Source: Actinomycetes bacterium (GTDB taxonomy: Bacteria > Actinomycetota > Humimicrobiia > Humimicrobiales > Humimicrobiaceae). From it: 5,788 nt of DNA. This document shows, in pieces, positions 1 through 5,788 of this stretch; positions within the stretch are counted from its first letter, which is position 1, and each line of letters opens with the position of its first letter. The DNA lies in contig JAUWCR010000094.1 in NCBI GenBank assembly GCA_030609215.1, forward strand, positions 1 to 5,788, read 5' to 3'. A model generated the notes under the pieces. That model was not told where the DNA came from, searched no databases, and was given only the letters and a program-made list of their open reading frames with translations. The position numbers and the translations under genes are program-made.

Positions 1-2817
1 TTTAAAAGGGCAATGGCTAATATAGATCTTTATGTTCCACCAAGTGGCTATGCACATAGTTTAAAGGAAGCTATAGAATTTAGCAAAAAACTAAAATTCC
101 CGTTAGTAGTCAGACCAAGCTATACTTTAGGTGGATTAGGAGGAGGTGTAGCTTTTAATAAGGATGAATTTATAGAAATAGTTACAAGAGGCTTAGACTT
201 TTCACCAAAATCTGAGGTATTAGTTGAGAAATCAGTTGCAGGCTGGAAAGAGATTGAATTGGAGATGATGCGGGATAAAAATGATAATGTAATTATTATA
301 TGTTCTATTGAGAATTTTGACCCAATGGGAGTACATACAGGTGATAGTATATGTGCAGCTCCTGCCCAGACTTTAACTTATAAAGAATATCAGAATATAA
401 GAGATGCGGGTATTAAAATAATGCGAGAAATAGGAGTTGATGCGGGGGGATCAAATATCCAATTTGCGGTTAATCCAGAAAATGGGAAAGTAGCAGTTAT
501 TGAATTAAACCCAAGGGTTTCAAGAAGCAGTGCTTTAGCTTCTAAAGCAACTGGATATCCAATTGCAAAAGTTGCAACAAAATTAGCTGTTGGTTATACA
601 CTGGATGAAATTCCAAATGATATTACAAGGAAAACACCTGCTTGTTTTGAACCATCAATAGATTATGTGGTTGTAAAATTCCCAAGGTGGACTTTTGAGA
701 AGTTCCCTGGAACAGATGCAAGTCTTACTACAAGAATGAAATCAGTTGGCGAAGTCTTAGCAATTGGCAGGACATTTAAAGAAGCTATTCAAAAATCTAT
801 CAGGTCCTTAGAAATAGACAGGCATGGTCTTGGATTTGATGGAAGAGATAATATAAAAGAAGAATTGCTTTATGATAAATTATCAATTCCAAACCAGGAT
901 AGAGTTTTTTATATAAAGTATGCTTTTGAAATTGGTAAAAGTGTAGAGGAGATATTTAATTGTACAAAAATAGATCCCTGGTTCTTAAATAATATTAAAC
1001 AACTGGTTGATTTTGAGAAAGAGTTTAAATCAGACAGTATTAAGAATGTTGAAAAAGAGAAATTACATGAAGCTAAAAGATTGGGATATTCGGATATTCA
1101 AATTTCTTTTTTATGTAAATGCAGTGAGGACGAAGTAAGGTCTTTAAGAAAAGAGTTGGGAATCAATCCTACTTTTAAAACAGTGGATACTTGTGCTGCT
1201 GAATTTGAAGCTTACACACCTTATTATTATTCAACATACGAATCAGAATGTGAAATAAAACCTTCAAATAAAAAGAAAATAATCATTTTGGGCAGTGGGC
1301 CAAATAGAATAGGTCAAGGTATAGAATTTGATTACTGCTGTGTTCATGCATCGTTTGTATTACATGAGGATGGTTATGAAACTATTATGATAAATTGTAA
1401 TCCAGAAACTGTAAGTACTGACTACGACACTTCAGATAGATTGTATTTTGAACCTTTAACTTTTGAAGATGTTATGAATATAATTGAGGCAGAGAAGCCA
1501 TATGGTGTTATAGTCCAGTTCGGCGGCCAGACTCCGCTAAAGCTTGCGCTAAGTCTTCATAAGGCAGGTGCGAATATATTAGGCACAACGCCTGATAGTA
1601 TTGATTTGGCTGAGGATAGGAAGAGATTTGGCTTAACATTAAGTAAACTTAATATTACACAACCAGAACATGGTACTGCCATGAATATTGATGAAGCAAT
1701 AAAAATTGCAGTAAAAATAGGTTACCCTGTTCTTGTAAGACCCTCTTATGTATTGGGTGGAAGAGCTATGAAAATCGTATATGATGAAAAGAGCCTTATA
1801 AATTATGTTAAAGAGGCAGTCTTAGTTTCGTCTGAAAAGCCGATTTTAATAGATAAATTCCTTGAGAGTGCAATAGAAGTTGATGTTGATGCGATTTTTG
1901 ACGGAGAAGAATTATTTATTGGTGGAATTATGGAGCATATAGAAGAAGCAGGGATACATTCAGGTGATAGTGCCTGCGTATTGCCGCCATTTTCATTGAG
2001 CGCTAAGGTTATAGGCGATATTAAAGATTACACGTATAAAATAGCAAATAAGTTAAAAGTAGTTGGATTACTCAATATCCAATATGCAATAAGAAATTCT
2101 ACTGTATACGTGCTTGAGGCAAATCCAAGAGCATCAAGGACGGTGCCTTTTGTTAGCAAGTCTATAAAATTGCCACTGGCAAAAATTGCTGCGAGAGTAA
2201 TGACTGGTAAAAAATTAAAGGAAATTGAATTTAAAAAGATTGATCCATTAAGTATTAAATATTATAGCATAAAGGAAGCAGTCCTGCCTTTTAACAGATT
2301 TCCCGGGTTTGATACAATTCTTGGACCTGAAATGAAATCAACCGGAGAGGTTATGGGTATTGATAGTAATTTTGGAATTGCTTTTGCAAAATCACAGATA
2401 GCAACAAATCAATTATTTCCGACATCTGGTAATGTTTTTATAAGTGTTAATGATAAAGATAAGGATAAGATCATACCTATTGCAAGAGAATTAATAGATT
2501 TGGAGTTCAAATTAATTGCTACAAAAGGAACAGGTGAGATGCTGGAAGGCAGTAATATAAAATGTGATTTAGTTTTAAAGATTAGCGAGGGAAGACCAAA
2601 TGTTCTTGATTTAATAAAAAATGGAGAGATTGATTTGATTATAAATACTCCTGAGGGAAGCGGTGCCAGAAGTGATGGATATTACCTAAGAACTGCTGCT
2701 GTTATGCATAATGTACCATCCATTACCACGCTTTCAGCAGCATCAGCAGTTATTCAGGGAATACATGAGTTAAAAAACAACTCAAAAGTTAAAGTTAAAC
2801 CTATTCAGGAGTATTGA
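1..2817 (+). CDS. carB: Carbamoyl-phosphate synthase large subunit, 5'-truncated by the window edge
   Basis: CarB makes carbamoyl phosphate from bicarbonate, ammonia (channelled from CarA) and two ATP; it feeds pyrimidine and arginine synthesis. The frame is open from base 1. The four codons before the ATG at 13 (F-K-R-A) match the family where E. coli CarB has F132 onward, so that ATG is internal and about 131 residues are missing. Counting base 1 as codon 1, 938 residues remain, giving about 1,070 in total (E. coli: 1,073). The end of the first ATP-grasp unit has RPSYTLGG (38-45), a GVHTGDS stretch with its His near 112, and ELNPR (168-172). An oligomerisation region follows at about 275-420. 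The second unit starts at [10 protein letters not shown] (431-440), with RPSYVLGG (580-587), GIHSGDS (651-657) and EANPR (706-710). The C-terminal MGS-like allosteric domain, from about 810, has ATKGT (840-844) and TTLSAASA (909-916). No frameshift or missing key residue was seen. It overlaps pyrK by one base. Identity is certain. Confidence 0.98.
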   Translation, partial: FKRAMANIDLYVPPSGYAHSLKEAIEFSKKLKFPLVVRPSYTLGGLGGGVAFNKDEFIEIVTRGLDFSPKSEVLVEKSVAGWKEIELEMMRDKNDNVIIICSIENFDPMGVHTGDSICAAPAQTLTYKEYQNIRDAGIKIMREIGVDAGGSNIQFAVNPENGKVAVIELNPRVSRSSALASKATGYPIAKVATKLAVGYTLDEIPNDITRKTPACFEPSIDYVVVKFPRWTFEKFPGTDASLTTRMKSVGEVLAIGRTFKEAIQKSIRSLEIDRHGLGFDGRDNIKEELLYDKLSIPNQDRVFYIKYAFEIGKSVEEIFNCTKIDPWFLNNIKQLVDFEKEFKSDSIKNVEKEKLHEAKRLGYSDIQISFLCKCSEDEVRSLRKELGINPTFKTVDTCAAEFEAYTPYYYSTYESECEIKPSNKKKIIILGSGPNRIGQGIEFDYCCVHASFVLHEDGYETIMINCNPETVSTDYDTSDRLYFEPLTFEDVMNIIEAEKPYGVIVQFGGQTPLKLALSLHKAGANILGTTPDSIDLAEDRKRFGLTLSKLNITQPEHGTAMNIDEAIKIAVKIGYPVLVRPSYVLGGRAMKIVYDEKSLINYVKEAVLVSSEKPILIDKFLESAIEVDVDAIFDGEELFIGGIMEHIEEAGIHSGDSACVLPPFSLSAKVIGDIKDYTYKIANKLKVVGLLNIQYAIRNSTVYVLEANPRASRTVPFVSKSIKLPLAKIAARVMTGKKLKEIEFKKIDPLSIKYYSIKEAVLPFNRFPGFDTILGPEMKSTGEVMGIDSNFGIAFAKSQIATNQLFPTSGNVFISVNDKDKDKIIPIARELIDLEFKLIATKGTGEMLEGSNIKCDLVLKISEGRPNVLDLIKNGEIDLIINTPEGSGARSDGYYLRTAAVMHNVPSITTLSAASAVIQGIHELKNNSKVKVKPIQEY
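2807..2811 (+). promoter_or_regulatory. Shine-Dalgarno site deciding the pyrK start
   Basis: AGGAG lies inside the last codons of carB. It is 5 bases before the ATG at 2817 but only 2 bases before the TTG at 2814. Normal spacing therefore favours ATG 2817 as the pyrK start. Confidence 0.8.
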
Positions 2818-3611
2818 TGAAGCTTTTAAAAGAAGAAATTTTAAATAATGAAAAATATGGTGAAAATTTGTATAAAATGGAAATTTTTTCACCATACATA
2901 TGCAGGAATGCAGGAGCGGGTCAATTTATTAGTGTAAAGTGTTCGAGAGAAAAAATATTTGATCCAATGCTTAGAAGACCTTTTAGCATTTATGATATTG
3001 AGAAAGAGTTTAATGTATTTTCTATATTATATTTAGTGAAAGGCAGGGGAACTTATTTATTATCCTTACTTAAGAAAGGAGATACAGTAGATTTTATTGG
3101 TCCATTGGGAAATCCTATAGCATTTAATATGAATTCTAATGATTATTTATTAATTGGCGGGGGAATTGGGATTGCTCCTTTGTATTTAATAACAAAAGTT
3201 CTTACTAGCGAAAAAAAGAATGTTTTGTTTATTGCAGGGTTTAAAAACAGTAATTTTGCAGGTATAGAAAAGGATTTATTAAAAACTAAAGCATATTATA
3301 AAATATTTACAGAAGATGGGTCTTACGGTAATTCTGGCTTAGCAACAGATTTTATAAAAGAAAATATCAATAAGTACAATAAATATCAATTCTACTGTTG
3401 TGGTCCGGTAGATATGCTTAAAGCTTTGCAGGAAATTTTTTTAGGTAAAAAAATTTCAGCAACTGCAATAGTTGAACAGAGAATGGCTTGTGGGATTGGA
3501 GCATGTATGGGTTGTGCAATAGGAATTAAAAATGAAGATGGTGAAATTATATATAAAAGAGTCTGCAAGGATGGTCCTTCGTTTAATATAATGGAGGTAA
3601 TATTTGACTGA
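2817..3611 (+). CDS. pyrK: Dihydroorotate dehydrogenase B, electron-transfer subunit PyrK
   Basis: PyrK carries electrons from the FMN of PyrD through a [2Fe-2S] cluster and FAD to NAD+, in a cytoplasmic PyrD2-PyrK2 complex. The 264-residue length is normal. The N-terminal ferredoxin-reductase FAD domain shows RRPFS (53-57) and GRGT (76-79). The NAD-binding domain shows IGGGIGIAP (113-121) and CCGP (194-197). The C-terminal cluster domain has Cys225, Cys230, Cys233 and Cys250, spaced C-x4-C-x2-C-x16-C, which is the PyrK ligand pattern. The start was taken as ATG 2817, sharing its A with the carB stop (TGATG). A TTG one codon upstream is possible but too close to the Shine-Dalgarno site. The gene sits directly before pyrD, as in Bacillus and Clostridia. 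Paralogues such as SudB/GltA-type ferredoxin-NADP reductase subunits share this fold, but the pyrD neighbour and the pyr operon settle the call. Confidence 0.96.
   Translation: MKLLKEEILNNEKYGENLYKMEIFSPYICRNAGAGQFISVKCSREKIFDPMLRRPFSIYDIEKEFNVFSILYLVKGRGTYLLSLLKKGDTVDFIGPLGNPIAFNMNSNDYLLIGGGIGIAPLYLITKVLTSEKKNVLFIAGFKNSNFAGIEKDLLKTKAYYKIFTEDGSYGNSGLATDFIKENINKYNKYQFYCCGPVDMLKALQEIFLGKKISATAIVEQRMACGIGACMGCAIGIKNEDGEIIYKRVCKDGPSFNIMEVIFD
3593..3597 (+). promoter_or_regulatory. Shine-Dalgarno site supporting the TTG start of pyrD
   Basis: GGAGG, inside the end of pyrK, lies 6 bases before the TTG at 3604. This is near-ideal spacing and supports the non-ATG start. The first in-frame ATG (3673) would remove a conserved N-terminal strand. 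Confidence 0.85.
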
Positions 3612-4554
3612 AAGTAATAAACCTAATTTATCTGTAAGGTTAGGAGAGATAAATTTAAAAAATCCTATAGTTATGTGTTCAGGCACTTTTGCCAATGGAT
3701 TAGAGTATAGTAATTTTTATGATATTTCAGAATTAGGAGCAATAACTACTAAGAGTTATTCTTTAAAATGTAAAGATGGTAATAAACCGCCAAGAATATG
3801 GGAAACTGCATGTGGAGTATTAAATTCAATAGGTCTTCAAAATGACGGGATAGAATCATTTATTAACGATCATTTACCAAAGATTAAAGATATGAATGCT
3901 GATATTATACTAAGTCTTTTTGGGGAAAGTTGTGAGGAGTTTAGAGAGCTAGCTTTAGCAGTAAAAAAAATAAAAACCAATATTTTAGCAGTTGAGCTTA
4001 ACTTATCATGCCCCAATGTAGAAAAAGGCGGAATGATTTTTTGCTCTATGCCGGAAGTGGTTGAAAAAATAACTATTTCTGTAAAGGAAATTCTAAATAT
4101 TCCTGTAATTGTTAAATTAAGCCCGAATACAGGTGATACAATTATGATAGAATCTGCTAAAAGAGCAAAAAATGGTGGTGCTGAGGCAATTTCGTTGATA
4201 AATACTTTAGTCGGAACAGCAGTTGATATTGAAAATATTAAACCAAGGCTTGGTAATGTATTGGGTGGACTATCAGGACCTGCAATTAAACCTATCGCAT
4301 TGGCTAAAGTTTATACCTTAAGCAATGAAAATATTTTACCTATGATTGGTATGGGAGGAATATGCACATGGAATGATGCAGTAGAATTTCTTCTGATGGG
4401 AGCTAATGCTATTGGTATAGGTACTGCAAATTTTGTTGAATATTGTGTTGGTTTGAAGATAATTAAAGGAGTATCAGATTATTTAGAGAGCAAGGATATC
4501 GATGATGTAAATAAAATAATAGGTAAATTATCTAATAAGCAGATTATAAAGTAA
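3604..4554 (+). CDS. pyrD: Dihydroorotate dehydrogenase, class 1B catalytic subunit
   Basis: This FMN enzyme oxidises dihydroorotate to orotate and passes electrons to NAD+ through PyrK. It is cytoplasmic, with no membrane-anchoring N-terminus, unlike class 2. The 316 residues form a TIM barrel of normal length (about 300-315). Visible motifs in order are CSGTFANG (25-32), GAITTKSY with FMN-contact Lys50 (45-52), LNSIGLQN (73-80), ELNLSCPNV with Cys136 as the class 1 catalytic base (131-139), VIVKLSPN with Lys171 (168-175), SLINT (197-201), GGLSGPAIKP (221-230), and the phosphate-binding GMGGI (249-253) and GIGTANF (271-277). The TTG start overlaps pyrK by 8 bases, so the two subunits are probably translationally coupled. 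Oddities are a Cys at 70 in TACG, where TPSG or TPAG is usual, and a Cys at 147 in the active-site loop. The adjacent pyrK makes class 1B far more likely than class 1A. Confidence 0.97.
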   Translation: MTESNKPNLSVRLGEINLKNPIVMCSGTFANGLEYSNFYDISELGAITTKSYSLKCKDGNKPPRIWETACGVLNSIGLQNDGIESFINDHLPKIKDMNADIILSLFGESCEEFRELALAVKKIKTNILAVELNLSCPNVEKGGMIFCSMPEVVEKITISVKEILNIPVIVKLSPNTGDTIMIESAKRAKNGGAEAISLINTLVGTAVDIENIKPRLGNVLGGLSGPAIKPIALAKVYTLSNENILPMIGMGGICTWNDAVEFLLMGANAIGIGTANFVEYCVGLKIIKGVSDYLESKDIDDVNKIIGKLSNKQIIK

Positions 4555-4576
4555 GTTACAATAAGATTTAAATTAC

Positions 4577-4582
4577 AAGGGG
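4577..4582 (+). promoter_or_regulatory. Possible pyrF ribosome-binding site with unusually long spacing
   Basis: AAGGGG, a one-mismatch version of AAGGAG, is the only Shine-Dalgarno-like stretch in the 43-base pyrD-pyrF gap. It ends 15 bases before the ATG at 4598, longer than the usual 5-10. No in-frame ATG, GTG or TTG lies between it and 4598, and an in-frame TAA at 4562 blocks an earlier start. Its function is uncertain. Confidence 0.4.
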
Positions 4583-4597
4583 TCCAGTAATAGAGAA

Positions 4598-5359
4598 ATG
4601 AAGAAAAAGAGATTAGAAATTAAAGATAAGTTAATTATAAGCATTGATGTAAGTAAAAAAAATGATGTTATTAGTTTATGCAAAAGAATTAATAATAAAG
4701 TTACAACTCTTAAATTAGGATTGGAAGTAATTTACAGTACAGATTTTAGTATCATTGAAACAGTAAAAAGTTTTGGTTATAAAATTTTACTGGATTTAAA
4801 ACTGCTTGATATCCCAAATACAGTTACAGGAGCAATTAATTCTATTTATAAATTGAATATAGATATGGTTACTATTCATGTGCTTGGAGGAAAAGAAATG
4901 CTAAGTGTTGCCAGAGATAAACTCCAGGAGTTATCAGAAAGAAATAAAGAATTGCCGCCTTTAATGTTTGGAGTAACTATTTTAACAAGTTTAGGTTCAG
5001 TTGATTTAAGAGGGATGGGTTTCAAGGACGGTTATTTATCAACAGTATTGAATTTAGCTGGAGTTGCAATAGATTCTGGTATAGAAGGTATTATTTGTTC
5101 ACCAAATGAAGTTAGAGCTATAAGAGAAAAATTTGGAAATAATTTCTACATTGCTACTCCTGGAATTAGATTAAAAAGAGATAGTGCTGGTGACCAGAAA
5201 AGAATTAATACTCCCGGCAATGCTGTTTTAAATGGTTCAGATTTTATTATCGCAGGAAGATCTATTACAGGCAAAGATAATATTGAAGAAAATATAGAAA
5301 TTTATTTAAATGAAATTAGTAAAGCATTAAAAAGTAATGAAAGTTATAAGTCAAATTAA
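4598..5359 (+). CDS. pyrF: Orotidine-5'-phosphate decarboxylase, type 1
   Basis: PyrF catalyses the last step of UMP synthesis, removing CO2 from OMP without a cofactor. The 253 residues match type 1 (about 230-250), not the longer type 2 (about 270-300). Visible motifs are SIDVS with substrate-contact Asp17, LKLG with Lys39, the catalytic Asp-x-Lys-x-x-Asp as D66, K68 and D71 in DLKLLDIPNT, IHVLGG with His94, TPGIR (187-191), AGDQKR (197-202) and the phosphate-contact Arg221 in AGRSIT. All catalytic residues are present. Two positions differ from the common consensus: Leu70 where His usually precedes the second Asp, and Ser222 where GRPIT is usual. About eight charged residues precede the first barrel strand. 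It is the only gene here separated from its upstream neighbour (43 bases), and its last 23 bases overlap pyrE. The start is forced by an in-frame stop at 4562. Confidence 0.95.
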   Translation: MKKKRLEIKDKLIISIDVSKKNDVISLCKRINNKVTTLKLGLEVIYSTDFSIIETVKSFGYKILLDLKLLDIPNTVTGAINSIYKLNIDMVTIHVLGGKEMLSVARDKLQELSERNKELPPLMFGVTILTSLGSVDLRGMGFKDGYLSTVLNLAGVAIDSGIEGIICSPNEVRAIREKFGNNFYIATPGIRLKRDSAGDQKRINTPGNAVLNGSDFIIAGRSITGKDNIEENIEIYLNEISKALKSNESYKSN

Positions 5360-5788
5360 AAATTTAGATGTATTAAAGATACTGAAAGATACAGGTTCTA
5401 TTTTAGAGGGCCATTTTAAATTAAGTTCTGGATATCACAGCAAATACTACTTGCAATGTGCAAGTTTGCTGAAGTATCCTGAAAAAACATCAAATATTAT
5501 TGATAATGCCTTAAAAATACTTGATAAGGATATTAAAAAATATAATATACAAACTGTAGTATCTCCAGCAATCGGCGGGGTTCTATTTGGATATTTGATT
5601 GCATATAAATTGAAAACAAAAATGATATTTACTGAAAGAAAAAAAGGGAACATGGAGCTCAGGAGGCATTTTAATATAAGTCAAGGTGAAAATATATTGA
5701 TTGCTGAAGATGTAATTACTACAGGAGGTTCTGTTTTTGAAGTTATAGACATATGTAGAAAATTTGGAGCGAATATTAAAGGTATTAT
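5337..5788 (+). CDS. pyrE: Orotate phosphoribosyltransferase, 3'-truncated by the window edge
   Basis: PyrE joins orotate to PRPP to give OMP, the substrate of PyrF. 150 complete codons are visible. At the usual length of this form (about 185-195) some 40 residues lie past the window. LDVLKIL (10-16) and ILEGHFKLSSG (22-32) match the N-terminus of the Thermus/Clostridia-type enzyme, followed by YLQC (38-41), SPAIGGVLFG (76-85), the flexible-loop region FTERKKGNMELRR (98-110), and the PRPP-binding motif ILIAEDVITTGGS (120-132) with its paired acidic residues. The ATG at 5337 is the earliest possible start, because an in-frame TAA sits at 5328. No in-frame start follows until well into conserved sequence. 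This places 23 bases inside pyrF, with no clear Shine-Dalgarno site, so translation probably depends on ribosomes finishing pyrF. Its position after pyrF matches the Bacillus operon. Confidence 0.95.
   Translation, partial: MKVISQIKNLDVLKILKDTGSILEGHFKLSSGYHSKYYLQCASLLKYPEKTSNIIDNALKILDKDIKKYNIQTVVSPAIGGVLFGYLIAYKLKTKMIFTERKKGNMELRRHFNISQGENILIAEDVITTGGSVFEVIDICRKFGANIKGI

Noticed and set aside
97..1770. Repeat-like similarity between two parts of carB (RPSYTLGG near 112 and RPSYVLGG near 1738)
   Set aside because: This is the ancient internal duplication found in every CarB, seen at protein level only, and not a DNA repeat.
3480..3569. PyrK fourth cysteine spacing of 16 residues as a possible anomaly
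   Set aside because: The loop before the last cluster cysteine varies in length among PyrK proteins; all four ligands are present.
3456..3695. Open frame of 79 codons on the minus strand
   Set aside because: It lies antisense to the PyrK iron-sulphur domain and the PyrD N-terminus, both strongly conserved. It has no recognisable domain and reads as a shadow.
4555..4597. Possible promoter or terminator between pyrD and pyrF
   Set aside because: I found no hairpin followed by a T run and no convincing -35/-10 pair. A/T richness alone is not evidence.
5447..5653. Open frame of 68 codons on the minus strand, with a hydrophobic N-terminus
   Set aside because: It is antisense to conserved pyrE motifs. 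The apparent hydrophobicity comes from reading A/T-rich, lysine-coding DNA backwards. No ribosome-binding site supports it.

Overview
The window is one continuous stretch of a de novo pyrimidine (UMP) biosynthesis operon. All genes lie on the + strand in the order carB – pyrK – pyrD – pyrF – pyrE. It opens inside carB, about 130 codons after the true start, and closes inside pyrE, about 40 codons before its end. No RNA gene, mobile element, CRISPR array, terminator or clear promoter was seen, and the longest gap between genes is 43 bases.

Layout. Positions 1-2817 hold the rest of the carbamoyl-phosphate synthase large subunit. Positions 2817-3611 hold PyrK, the FAD/[2Fe-2S] electron-transfer subunit. 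Positions 3604-4554 hold PyrD, the class 1B dihydroorotate dehydrogenase. Positions 4598-5359 hold PyrF, orotidine-5'-phosphate decarboxylase. Positions 5337-5788 hold most of PyrE, orotate phosphoribosyltransferase. Three junctions overlap (carB/pyrK by 1 base, pyrK/pyrD by 8, pyrF/pyrE by 23), which points to one transcript with translational coupling.

How the genes work together. CarB, with a glutaminase subunit CarA that must be encoded elsewhere (probably just upstream), makes carbamoyl phosphate. PyrB and PyrC, not in the window, would convert it to dihydroorotate. PyrD with PyrK oxidises dihydroorotate to orotate using NAD+. PyrE adds the phosphoribosyl group, and PyrF decarboxylates OMP to UMP.

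Organism. The DNA is clearly A+T-rich, favours AGA for arginine, uses TGA and TAA as ordinary stops, and has good Shine-Dalgarno sites and a TTG start. The gene order matches the distal part of the Bacillus pyr operon (pyrAB-pyrK-pyrD-pyrF-pyrE), and a PyrK-dependent PyrD is typical of Firmicutes and many anaerobes. A low-GC Firmicute or a low-GC anaerobe of another, possibly uncultured, phylum fits. The sequence alone does not let me name a genus.

Novelty. I found no undescribed system. The points worth a second look are small: a non-standard active-site loop in PyrF (Leu where His is usual), extra cysteines around the PyrD active site, and several start sites that automatic gene calling could get wrong.
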